The notes under the pieces: generated by a model | What the model was told of the DNA's origin: nothing | The model's input: the letters and a program-made list of their open reading frames with translations, nothing else | Databases searched by the model: none | Assembly: GCA_011390785.1 (NCBI GenBank) | Contig: JAABRR010000017.1 | Location: 1-64,000, forward strand | Direction of reading: 5' to 3' | Length of the DNA stretch: 64,000 nucleotides | Origin: Sphingobacteriia bacterium | Lineage (GTDB): Bacteria > Bacteroidota > Bacteroidia > Bacteroidales > UBA7960 | Program-made: the position numbers and the translations under genes | Shown here: positions 8,269 to 15,669 of the stretch, one piece after another | How the letters are laid out: each line of letters starts with the position of its first letter | Numbering within the stretch: position 1 is the first letter of the stretch

Positions 8269-8706
8269 TTAAAGTAATTTTGATTGCAACAGTTTGAGCA
8301 TGTTTTCTGCTGGTGAACGAATACGTGGTATCAAAGCCACCACTTTCATGGTTTTGTTGTTGCGGTGCTTACACATGCAGGGATCAAACCCGGTAAGCCG
8401 GCTGTAGCACTGCAAAGCCGTCTCCTTTTTTACCTTAACACCTGCTTTTGCTTCGCGTATGCGCCGCAGGTGATCAAAGCTGAATACCAGCCCCATTCGC
8501 TTAATAGTGGTGGGGTTGTAAATACCAAACCGCCTTATCCGCACAATGCCTTTAGGGAACACATGCTGGCAGAAACGGCGCAAAAACTCCACTCCCGGAA
8601 GACGTATCGTTTTATCCCTGGCCTTGTCGCGGTAATCTTTAGCCTGGAAGGTAAGGCGGGTATTGAATACATCCACTATTCGATGGTTTGTGACCGTTGG
8701 TGTGCA
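8269..8706 (-). pseudogene. IS91-family (Y2, HUH) transposase, C-terminal remnant
   Basis: About 145 residues match the C-terminal region of IS91-type rolling-circle transposases: TVTNHRIVDV, then a strand segment with AKDYRDKARDKTIRLPGVEFLRRF and CQHVFPKGIVRIRRFGIY, followed by a basic tail. The N-terminal zinc-binding region and the tyrosine/HUH catalytic parts are absent, since the sequence upstream of 8706 is promoter DNA of the antitoxin gene. A start at 8781 would add a non-homologous leader. It is a non-functional 3' fragment whose insertion may have disrupted the neighbouring cassette structure. Confidence 0.65.
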
Positions 8707-8754
8707 TTTTAACAAAGAGATACCTTGGTAAATATAAACAAAGATTGATTTTAT

Positions 8755-8762
8755 TATCTTTG
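8755..8762 (+). promoter_or_regulatory. Promoter -7 element of the toxin-antitoxin pair
   Basis: TATCTTTG matches the Bacteroidota -7 consensus TAnnTTTG and lies 20 bases before the antitoxin start. No well-spaced TTG -33 element is obvious. Confidence 0.45.
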
Positions 8763-8782
8763 TAAAAATTAAAGGATTCAAA

Positions 8783-9019
8783 ATGAGAGCAATTGAGATT
8801 AAATCAAAAACAGATAAAAAAGGACATCTTAAAATTGATTATCAATTAGATAAATCTGACAGCAATGTTAGAGTGCTTATACTTGTTGATGATAATTCTG
8901 ATAAGGATGAAGAAAAAATCTGGATGGACTCAATAACATCTAATCCTGCATTTGACTTTCTTAATGATCATTCAGAAGACATTTATTCAATAAAGGATGG
9001 AGAACCGTTCAATGATTAA
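8783..9019 (+). CDS. Antitoxin of a MazEF/PemIK-like module
   Basis: 78 residues. The N-terminal half (MRAIEIKSKTDKKGHLKIDYQL) looks like a short beta-rich DNA-binding segment and the C-terminal half is acidic (DDNSDKDEEKIW...NDHSEDIYSIKDGEPF), as in antitoxins that wrap their toxin with a flexible tail. The family is not recognised with certainty; assignment rests on the overlap with the MazF-like gene, whose start codon overlaps this stop. A GGATTC-type ribosome-binding region lies just before the ATG at 8783. Expected to neutralise the toxin and repress its own promoter. Confidence 0.65.
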   Translation: MRAIEIKSKTDKKGHLKIDYQLDKSDSNVRVLILVDDNSDKDEEKIWMDSITSNPAFDFLNDHSEDIYSIKDGEPFND

Positions 9020-9356
9020 AAACTCTATTGTTCTTGTACCATTCCCATTTGATGATTTTTCTAATGCCAAAGTTAGGCCGGCTCTTTGCTTGACTAATGA
9101 GATAAGCAAGTTTAATCATGTGATTATTGCTTTTATTTCAAGTAAAATACCTGATGATACAGTTATTAGTGATATCCTTATATCAAAAGATTCCGATGAT
9201 TGGGTCGGGACCGGATTGACAGTAGACTCTGTGATAAGATTGCATAAAATTGTAACGATTCCGAAATCATTGATTAAAAGACGACTAGGCAAGATTAATG
9301 ACTCAATCGAAAACAAAACCAAGGATAAGATTCATAGGTTGTTTGAGATAAAATAA
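9012..9356 (+). CDS. MazF/PemK-family toxin (mRNA interferase)
   Basis: 114 residues of the PemK/MazF fold: it opens with IVLVPFPFDDFSNAKVRPALCLT, the hallmark start of the family (the P-F-x-D segment and K-x-R-P core), and keeps the central strand VIIAFISSK and S-V-I-R-L-H-K-I-V-T-I. Homologues cleave mRNA at short sequences. The start at 9012 is preferred over 8997 because GGAG (8999-9002) is spaced properly for it and the codon overlaps the antitoxin stop, giving translational coupling. Copy 3 of the dispersed repeat begins four bases after the stop. Confidence 0.85.
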   Translation: MIKNSIVLVPFPFDDFSNAKVRPALCLTNEISKFNHVIIAFISSKIPDDTVISDILISKDSDDWVGTGLTVDSVIRLHKIVTIPKSLIKRRLGKINDSIENKTKDKIHRLFEIK

Positions 9357-9360
9357 GAGC

Positions 9361-9482
9361 ACACCAAAATACAGGAATATGAGCGGTCTGCAAGCCCAGC
9401 GAGTTGACCGCGTCCTTCGTCCCCGGTTCCTGGTTGAACTAAATCCATGGGTAGAACCCATCTGCTTAGTCACGATTTTGCA
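9361..9482 (+). repeat. Dispersed repeat, copy 3
   Basis: GCACACCAAAATACAGGAAT, GAGCGGTCTGCAAG, then GTCCTTCGTCCCCGGTTCC, GGTTGAACTAAATCCATGGG and TAGAACCCATC. GCGGTC and GACCGC form an inverted repeat. It follows directly on the toxin gene stop. Confidence 0.65.
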
Positions 9483-9894
9483 TTCAGCATTTGTTGAAAA
9501 CCGATTTAACAGCTCACTTTCATCACCCCGGTTTTCTCTATCAACCATACAATCATCCCCTTCAGCATTAAATATTTTCCTGGCCATTCCATTCGCTTTA
9601 CTTTTGCTTTTGTAAACCAACTTTAATTTAATTATGAAATCAATAAACATTCTGATTATGGCAATTATATTACCAAAAGCCTGGAATATACTTGTTGCCA
9701 GCTGCCAGTGGCCCTGAAGTTGGATGATGAAATTCCCAATATTCTGTTATTTTGGATTATGCTGACCCATGCCTTGCGCAGCCAGAAGAAATATTGATGA
9801 TGTGATTACATTTGTATGTTAAGGGGTTGGGCTTAATACAAAAAACTCTGGCACATGGATAGAGAGTAAAAAAAAGAAAGAAATTATCATATTT
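9483..9894. other. Intergenic region without a recognisable gene
   Basis: About 410 bases between dispersed repeat copy 3 and the acetyltransferase. Short open frames exist on both strands but none has a motif, and the longer ones simply read through the repeat. A fragment after 9634 (MKSINILIMAIILPKAW) looks like the start of a decayed exported protein. Confidence 0.3.
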
Positions 9895-10506
9895 ATGGAA
9901 ATAGATATTCGAAAAACAGAAACAAATGATTTTCTGATAACAGAAAACATTACCCGTGAAACATTCTGGAATTTGTTTAAATCCGGTTGCGATGAACATC
10001 TGGTTTTACATAACCTTAGAAAAAGTAATTGTTATATACCTAACCTTGACATGGTTGCCTTATCGGATAACAGAATAATAGGACATATTATAACTACAAA
10101 AGCCAAGGTAGTAAGCAATCAAAACAATGAATACCATGTTTTATGTGTTGGCCCAATTTCGGTTCTTCCTGAACTTCAAAAAAAAGGGATTGGGGGCAAA
10201 CTCTTAAATAAATCAATTGCTATTGCAAAAGACTTAGGTTTTTCGGGAATGATACTTTTTGGACACCCCGGTTATTATCAGCCTTTTGGATTTGTTAATG
10301 CGCAGAAATTCGGAATTACAACAAAAGAAGGATTGAATTTTGAGCCTTTTATGGCTTTAGAATTACATCAAAATGCTTTATTAACTGTAAGCGGTAAGTT
10401 TTATGAAGATAAAGCATTTGAGATTAATGAAGAAGAACTCAATGAGTTTGAAAAACTTTTTCCGGAAAAAGAGAAGGGCGACCCTAAAATTAACATTAAT
10501 CATTAG
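9895..10506 (+). CDS. GNAT-family N-acetyltransferase (YhbS-like)
   Basis: 203 residues with a single GNAT fold: N-terminal strand IDIRKTETNDF, helix ETFWNLFKSGCDEHLVLHNLRK, and the acetyl-CoA-binding motif A in GPISVLPELQKKGIGGKLLNKSI (about 90-112), then GFSGMILFGHPGYYQPFGF. The size and the Y-Y-x-x-F-G-F segment match the YhbS/COG3153 group, whose substrates are mostly unknown. It is followed within eight bases by rsgA, so the two are probably cotranscribed. The C-terminus (residues about 180-203) is acidic. No signal peptide, cytoplasmic. Confidence 0.85.
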   Translation: MEIDIRKTETNDFLITENITRETFWNLFKSGCDEHLVLHNLRKSNCYIPNLDMVALSDNRIIGHIITTKAKVVSNQNNEYHVLCVGPISVLPELQKKGIGGKLLNKSIAIAKDLGFSGMILFGHPGYYQPFGFVNAQKFGITTKEGLNFEPFMALELHQNALLTVSGKFYEDKAFEINEEELNEFEKLFPEKEKGDPKININH

Positions 10507-10513
10507 AAGCAAA

Positions 10514-11575
10514 ATGACACTAGAAGAATTAGGATATAATGAAAAGTTTGAAGCATTCAGAATTGAACAAAAACTAAATGACTTTGAACCGGGAAGGATA
10601 ATCGCGGAACATAAGGAACGCTTTACCGTAAAAACAATGCAAGGAGAATATGAAGCCGAAATTACGGGAAATATGAGATTTTCAGCTCTTAGTCGTGAAG
10701 ATTTTCCGGCTGTGGGTGACTGGGTTGCTTTGACTACGTTTGATTCAGATTCTGCGATAATACACAGAATATTTCCAAGATTCTCAATTATTAAACGACA
10801 AGCAGTTGGACATTTCGGAGAGATTCAAATGATAGCCACAAATATTGATTTCGCTTTTTTAATTCAGGCAGCTGATAGAGATTTCAATATCAACAGACTT
10901 GAAAGATACCTGACTATTTGTTATTCATCAAATGTTAGCCCTATAATTGTACTTAATAAAATTGACCTAATTGATGAGCAAAGATTAGATGAGCTATTGG
11001 AAAGTATTAAGTTGCGAATTAAGGATGTTCCAGTTATTGCTCTTAGTAACGAGACTCAAAACGGATACGAAACCATCAGAAAAACTATTGAAAAGGGGAA
11101 AACGTATTGTATGCTTGGTTCTTCAGGAGTTGGAAAATCAACCCTATTAAATAATCTTTCTGGCAGAAATATAATGAAAACGGATTTGATTAGTCAAAGT
11201 ACCAGTAAGGGGAGGCATATAACGAGCCATAGAGAATTAATTATTCTTGAAAGTGGTGGAATTCTTGTTGATAATCCCGGCATGAGAGAAGTAGGAATTG
11301 CCGACACAGCCTATGGATTAGAAACTACCTTTGACAAAATTATTAGTCTCTCTCATAATTGCAAATTCAAAGATTGTACCCATACAACTGAGACTGGCTG
11401 TTCAGTTCTGGAAGCCGTTGAAAAAGGAGAAATAGAAAAAAGCACCTTCGAAAATTACCTGCGGCTGGAAAGAGAAAAAGCACATTTTGAATCAACGGTT
11501 GAAGAACGACGCAAGAAAGATAAAGAATTTGGGAAAATGCAAAAGAAGTATAAAAAAGATATAGGCAAAAAATAG
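10514..11575 (+). CDS. rsgA: Ribosome small subunit-dependent GTPase A
   Basis: 353-residue circularly permuted GTPase acting in late 30S ribosome assembly. Visible in order: OB-fold N-terminus (about 25-95), G4 motif NKID (148-151), P-loop GSSGVGKS (202-209), G3 DNPGM (253-257), and a zinc finger with Cys283, Cys288, His290 and Cys296, then a basic helical tail. The motif order G4-G1-G3 is diagnostic. The start at 10514 is chosen because it begins the conserved fold just after the acetyltransferase; the upstream frame overlaps that gene. The accessory setting and the repeat directly behind it raise the chance that this is an extra, mobile copy rather than the housekeeping one. Confidence 0.9.
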   Translation: MTLEELGYNEKFEAFRIEQKLNDFEPGRIIAEHKERFTVKTMQGEYEAEITGNMRFSALSREDFPAVGDWVALTTFDSDSAIIHRIFPRFSIIKRQAVGHFGEIQMIATNIDFAFLIQAADRDFNINRLERYLTICYSSNVSPIIVLNKIDLIDEQRLDELLESIKLRIKDVPVIALSNETQNGYETIRKTIEKGKTYCMLGSSGVGKSTLLNNLSGRNIMKTDLISQSTSKGRHITSHRELIILESGGILVDNPGMREVGIADTAYGLETTFDKIISLSHNCKFKDCTHTTETGCSVLEAVEKGEIEKSTFENYLRLEREKAHFESTVEERRKKDKEFGKMQKKYKKDIGKK

Positions 11576-11579
11576 GTAC

Positions 11580-11693
11580 TAAGCGCAATAATAAGGAATA
11601 TGGCGACACGACCCGGCGATTGTTAGATTCGCTGAGCCCGAGCTCATTCCGCGATTAACAGTTGAACTAAATTCCTGGGCAGAACCCATCGGG
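11580..11693 (+). repeat. Dispersed repeat, copy 4
   Basis: AAGCGCAATAATAAGGAATATG, beginning at about 11580, starts directly after the rsgA stop and is followed by CCCGGCGATT, TTCGCTGAGCCCGAGCTC, AGTTGAACTAAATTCCTGGG and CAGAACCCATCG. More diverged than copies 2 and 3, but with the same block order. Confidence 0.55.
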
Positions 11694-11767
11694 GGGAGAT
11701 TACCACCTTAATTAATAAATCGAAAGAAAAATCAAGCTAAAACTATAACCGGGATGTTATAATCTGA

Positions 11768-11815
11768 GCAGGCTCCGGGGCAACTCATGGTTGAGTGTTT
11801 GCCCGCAGAGCCTGC
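11768..11815. terminator. Convergent terminator between rsgA and dctM
   Basis: Stem GCAGGCTC (11768-11775) with GAGCCTGC (11808-11815), extended inward by GGGGCAA/TTTGCCC and CTCA/TGAG. On the plus strand a T-rich tract follows (CTGTTTTTATTATTTTTC). It ends 26 bases before the dctM stop, so it can serve both converging units. Confidence 0.75.
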
Positions 11816-11841
11816 CTGTTTTTATTATTTTTCTATTCCTA

Positions 11842-13137
11842 TCAGAATCCAAACAAACCCGGTAACCACAAGCTAAGCTTCGGTATGTAAGTAACAAGCA
11901 TCAGGGTAACAATCATTGCGATAAAGAAGGGTATCAGGGGTCTTATGACTTTCTCAATACTGATCTTGGCAACGCTGCAACCGATAAAGAGTACTGATCC
12001 TACAGGGGGTGTGCAAAGGCCAACGCTAAGGTTCATCACCATAATGATTCCAAAATGGATCGGATCCATTCCCAGGCCTACCACTACCGGTAAGAAAATG
12101 GGTGTGAAGATTAGCACGGCAGGTGTCATATCCATAAAAACACCCACAAATAGCAGTATAAGGTTAATAACCAGTAAGATAACGAAGGGATTAGAACTCA
12201 TGGAAAGCAATCCTTCACTTACACTTTGCGGTATGTTGGCGTAAGACATTACCCATGATAATCCCATGGATGTGGCTACCAGCAACAATACGATAGCAGT
12301 TACCCCAACAGTTCGCAAAAGAATCTGTGGTATGTCATTGAACTTAACCTGTTTGTAAATCATGGAAAGAATTAGGGTGTAAAGCACTGCCACTGCTGAT
12401 GCTTCGGTGGCTGTAAAGTAGCCGGCAATGATACCGCCAATTACAATTACCAGCAACAAAAGGCTTGGTATGGCATCAAGGAACTTAAATATGGCAGTTT
12501 TAAACCCTACCACTTCTCCAACAGGGTATTTCTTTTTGTACGCAAATATTGCGGCAACTGCCATAAGAACGATGCCTGTTAAAATTCCAGGAATATAACC
12601 GGCAAGGAACAGAGCTGCAATAGAGGCACCTCCACTGGCCAGGCTATAAACAATCAAAATATTGCTGGGAGGTATTACCAGCCCCGTAGTAGCAGATGTA
12701 ATATTTACGGCTGCACTGTAAGCTCTGTCGTATCCTTCTTCTTCCATTTTTGGGGTCATAAAACTACCGATGGCCGAAGCAGAGGCAGCAGCCGAACCAG
12801 AAATAGATCCAAAAAGCATGTTGGCAATAATGTTTACAAAAGCGAGTCCGCCGGGTAATCTGCCTACCAGAACTTTGGCAAAATCTATCAGTCGTAAGGC
12901 AATCCCCCCCTGGTTCATTAGCTGTCCGGCCAATATAAAGAAGGGTATGGCAAGCAGAGCAAAGCTATCGAGTGCCGTTGCCATGCGTTGGGCAAATGTA
13001 GTAAATGCCGGAATAGGCATAATGCTGATTAGCAGGGTAATGCTTCCGGAAATCCCGATGCTGTAAGCAATGGGAACTCCCAAAGCAAGCAGGGCAATAA
13101 ACGATACAACGAGAATTATAATTTCTAGATAATCCAT
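11842..13137 (-). CDS. dctM: TRAP transporter large permease subunit
   Basis: 431 residues, a dozen hydrophobic segments, DctM/SiaM type: start MDYLEIIILVVSFIALLALGVPIAYSIGISG and the conserved A-I-P-F-F-I-L-A-G-x-L-M region (about 62-73), FGSISGSAAASASAIGSFM (about 110-128) and GLVIPPSNILIVY (about 152-164), which line the substrate and sodium sites. It is the last gene of an aldolase-DctP-DctQ-DctM operon and starts 14 bases after dctQ. Together the three proteins import an organic acid with sodium; given the KDPG aldolase and the KDG-type regulator sites upstream, the substrate is probably a uronate or unsaturated uronate (inference). Confidence 0.93.
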   Translation of the reverse strand: MDYLEIIILVVSFIALLALGVPIAYSIGISGSITLLISIMPIPAFTTFAQRMATALDSFALLAIPFFILAGQLMNQGGIALRLIDFAKVLVGRLPGGLAFVNIIANMLFGSISGSAAASASAIGSFMTPKMEEEGYDRAYSAAVNITSATTGLVIPPSNILIVYSLASGGASIAALFLAGYIPGILTGIVLMAVAAIFAYKKKYPVGEVVGFKTAIFKFLDAIPSLLLLVIVIGGIIAGYFTATEASAVAVLYTLILSMIYKQVKFNDIPQILLRTVGVTAIVLLLVATSMGLSWVMSYANIPQSVSEGLLSMSSNPFVILLVINLILLFVGVFMDMTPAVLIFTPIFLPVVVGLGMDPIHFGIIMVMNLSVGLCTPPVGSVLFIGCSVAKISIEKVIRPLIPFFIAMIVTLMLVTYIPKLSLWLPGLFGF

Positions 13138-13151
13138 GGTTTTTTCTTTTC

Positions 13152-13652
13152 TTAAGATGCAATATTGTTGGGTTGATTTTCTTTCTGTTTATGCCAGGTA
13201 ATCATTATGTCTGTTATAGCATAGTAAATAATAAACAGGCCACTCAATGGTAAAACGGTGTAAACATAAGCTACCGGGATCTGCAATGCAGGACTGATCT
13301 GTTTCAGGTGGAAGGTAATGTAAACCAGGTTTGATCCACCCCCGATCAGGATGATCAAAGCAAAGACCATGATCAGAAAATCAATTAAGGTAGATTGTAT
13401 CTTTTTGTTTTTCTCAGATAGTTTGGCTGACAACAAATCTATGGCCAGGTGTTGCTTTTGGCCGGTTGCATAAGCAGCTCCCATCAATCCCACCCAGATC
13501 AACAGAAAGCCTGCCAGTTCATCGGTGAAGGAACTGGGGTGCCCAATAATAAACCGGCTGGCTACCTGCCAGAGCACATTTACAACCAGTATGCCCATCA
13601 GGATTGTTACCAGCCATCCCAGAAATTTGTCAACATTTTTGCGATACTTCAT
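13152..13652 (-). CDS. dctQ: TRAP transporter small permease subunit
   Basis: 166 residues with four transmembrane helices (about 12-32, 48-68, 88-110, 130-150), typical of DctQ. Recognisable family features are W-Q-V-A-S-R-F-I in helix 1 and the segment FTDELAGFLLIWVGLMGAAYATG between helices 1 and 2, with the acidic pair and the following A-x-x-x-G. It forms the membrane complex with DctM encoded 14 bases downstream and takes substrate from the DctP lipoprotein encoded upstream. Confidence 0.92.
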   Translation of the reverse strand: MKYRKNVDKFLGWLVTILMGILVVNVLWQVASRFIIGHPSSFTDELAGFLLIWVGLMGAAYATGQKQHLAIDLLSAKLSEKNKKIQSTLIDFLIMVFALIILIGGGSNLVYITFHLKQISPALQIPVAYVYTVLPLSGLFIIYYAITDIMITWHKQKENQPNNIAS

Positions 13653-13703
13653 ATGAAATAAATTTTATCTTTTGAATGAATTTGTAAAAAACGAATGCAG
13701 TTG

Positions 13704-14708
13704 CTATTCTTGTAGTTCCTGGATTCTTTTAATCAGGCCATATAACCTTTCATCTTCTTTATAAGCATCATAAAGGGGTTGCACCAATTCAATAAATGGC
13801 GTTTTATCAGGATAAATAACTTCTACTCCTGCTTTTTTTACCTGTTCCAGAGAATGTTGTTCTGATTCAATCCATAATTCGCGCTGATGAACAGCCGATT
13901 CATCCGCTGCTTCCTGTAACCACTGCTTTTCCTGCGGGGTAAGCGTATTCCATATTTTGGTGCTGATGAGCAAAACATCCGGAATGGTAGAATGCTCGTT
14001 GAGAGAATAATATTTACAAACTTCGTAGTGATGTGAAAGATAGAAACTCGGGGGATTGTTTTCTGCTCCATCAACCACACCTCCCTGCAAAGCGGTGTAA
14101 AGTTCGCCCCAGGAAATGGGTGTTGGTGAGCCGTTAAAAGTTCGAACCATATTTACTGCTGACGGGCTTTGCATAACCCTTATCTTTAATCCTCTCAGGT
14201 CATCGGGATGGTTAATCGGGCGGTCCTTGGTGTAAAAACTCCGGCTTCCTGCATCATAAAAGGTGAGCCCGCGAAGCCAGAACTCTTCTCCATCTTCCAG
14301 TATTTCGCGGCCAATAGGACCGTCAAAAACCTTTTGTGAATGCTCGCGGCTGGTAAAAATATAGGGAAGTCCGAATACACGATAGGAAGGGGCAAAACCT
14401 TCCATGATCGCCGCTGACACTTTTGTTATGGCCAGACTACCGATCTGCAACATCTCCACATTTTCCCTTTCCGAACCTAATTGTCCGCTTGGGTAAATGT
14501 CTAGTCGCATCGTTCCATTTGACTTTTCAGCTACTTTCTCGGCCATGTAAACCATGCCCTGGTGAACAGAGTGGCTGGGGTCGAGTCCATGGGCAAGCTT
14601 GAGAACGGTTGTATCGTCCTGGTTAGAACAACCTGCGAAAATCAGAAGTAAAAGTGGAAGTGTTAAAATAAAAGGAATGATTCTACGGGTATAGCCTTTC
14701 ATGGGCAA
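13704..14708 (-). CDS. dctP: TRAP transporter substrate-binding lipoprotein
   Basis: 334 residues. The N-terminus (MPMKGYTRRIIPFILTLPLLLLIFAGCSNQ) is a lipoprotein signal, so this DctP is membrane-tethered rather than free in the periplasm as in most Gram-negatives. The fold shows the DctP pattern: LKLAHGLDPSHSVHQG near the start, YPSGQLGSERENVEMLQIG (about 70-90), the carboxylate-binding region GLKIRVMQSPSAVNMV and GVVDGAENNPPSFY. The binding arginine of the family is R in KIRV (about residue 177). It is placed between the KDPG aldolase and DctQ, which points to a sugar acid ligand. Confidence 0.92.
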   Translation of the reverse strand: MPMKGYTRRIIPFILTLPLLLLIFAGCSNQDDTTVLKLAHGLDPSHSVHQGMVYMAEKVAEKSNGTMRLDIYPSGQLGSERENVEMLQIGSLAITKVSAAIMEGFAPSYRVFGLPYIFTSREHSQKVFDGPIGREILEDGEEFWLRGLTFYDAGSRSFYTKDRPINHPDDLRGLKIRVMQSPSAVNMVRTFNGSPTPISWGELYTALQGGVVDGAENNPPSFYLSHHYEVCKYYSLNEHSTIPDVLLISTKIWNTLTPQEKQWLQEAADESAVHQRELWIESEQHSLEQVKKAGVEVIYPDKTPFIELVQPLYDAYKEDERLYGLIKRIQELQE

Positions 14709-14756
14709 TAGATTTTAGGTGTTTATATTCAAAATGTAAACAGGTGCAAGAAATAA

Positions 14757-15428
14757 TTATGACCTTATTTTTTTCAAAATTACTGAAATGTGGTTTGCTC
14801 TGTCTTCAAGCAATCCAAAGTTACGTTGTTTTATAATATCGGCACTAATTAACTGGCTGCCCATTCCTACACAGGTAACACCCGCGTCGAACCATGCTTT
14901 CAGGTTTTCTTCATCGGGGGTAACCCCACCTGTAGGCATAATGCTGGTCCAGGGCATGGGGCCTTTTACAGCCTTCACAAACTCAGGGCCGCCCACCTGT
15001 GTGCCAGGGAATATTTTAACAATTTCAGCTCCCAGCTCCTCTGCTCTTGAAATCTCAGTTACCGAGCCACAACCTGGCGACCATGATATTTTGCGCCTGT
15101 TACAAACTATGGCAATATCTTCTTTTATTACCGGCGAAACAATAAAATTGGTTCCCAGTTGAATGTAAATTGAAGCAGTTCCTGCATCCATAACAGATCC
15201 TGTTCCGAGCACAACTTCGGGCAATTCTTTTCGCACTCTTTTATTAAGTTCAGAAAATACTTCGTGGGCAAAATCGCCCCGGTTGGTAAATTCAAAAACG
15301 TTTAATCCCCCTTTAAAGCAGGCATGAATGATTTGAAAACATATCTCCGGGTCAGCGTTGTAAAAAACCGGAATAACTCCTGATTGCTGCATGGCAATCG
15401 CTGTTTGAATTCTTGAAAAACGGGCCAT
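14757..15428 (-). CDS. eda: KDPG/KHG aldolase (2-dehydro-3-deoxy-phosphogluconate aldolase)
   Basis: 223-residue class I aldolase splitting KDPG to pyruvate and glyceraldehyde-3-phosphate, the last step of the uronate route. Visible: GVIPVFYNAD, FEFTNRGDFA (family has E-x-T-x-R), VLGTGSVMDAGTA, FIVSPVIKEDI and VKIFPGTQVGGPEFVKAVKGPMPW with the Schiff-base lysine region, and MPTGGV near the phosphate site. The start at 15428 (MARFSR) is chosen because an upstream ATG at 15461 would put the LacI operator inside the coding sequence. It heads the TRAP operon and carries two operators upstream. Confidence 0.9.
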   Translation of the reverse strand: MARFSRIQTAIAMQQSGVIPVFYNADPEICFQIIHACFKGGLNVFEFTNRGDFAHEVFSELNKRVRKELPEVVLGTGSVMDAGTASIYIQLGTNFIVSPVIKEDIAIVCNRRKISWSPGCGSVTEISRAEELGAEIVKIFPGTQVGGPEFVKAVKGPMPWTSIMPTGGVTPDEENLKAWFDAGVTCVGMGSQLISADIIKQRNFGLLEDRANHISVILKKIRS

Positions 15429-15444
15429 AATATATATAAATTTA

Positions 15445-15458
15445 TACAATCGATTGTA
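15445..15458. promoter_or_regulatory. LacI-type operator A (eda-TRAP operon)
   Basis: Perfect 14-bp palindrome TACAATCGATTGTA, identical to three other copies in the window. It lies 17-30 bases before the eda start. On the minus strand TATTTTTG (15466-15459) fits a -7 element and directly abuts the operator, so binding would block transcription. Confidence 0.85.
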
Positions 15459-15543
15459 CAAAAATAACTATCTTTAGTCAATTGCGAAGCAAAACATGAT
15501 ATTTTTTGTAATCTTTTTTGCTTACGATATTACGGGGAATATG

Positions 15544-15557
15544 TACAATCGATTGTA
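15544..15557. promoter_or_regulatory. LacI-type operator B (upstream of eda)
   Basis: Second exact TACAATCGATTGTA in the same intergenic region, 99 bases centre to centre from operator A and about 115 bases before the eda start. A paired arrangement allows repression by looping. Confidence 0.8.
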
Positions 15558-15669
15558 TTGTTGAAATACCAAACTTTTTGAAATACAAAAAGGCCTGCAG
15601 ATTTTCAACCAGCTAAATGTTAATTTCTTTAAGGAAGATATGTCTTTCTGAAAACAGGAGATAGAAAGC

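Noticed and set aside
9303-9650. 115-codon minus-strand frame downstream of the MazF-like toxin gene
   Set aside because: It reads through dispersed repeat copy 3 and overlaps the toxin end; the product has no coherent features.
12770-13066. Plus-strand frames opposite the TRAP genes
   Set aside because: Complementary shadows of clearly assigned transporter genes.
15428-15461. Upstream start for the aldolase (MYNRLYK...)
   Set aside because: It would place operator A inside the coding sequence and adds residues not seen in KDPG aldolases.
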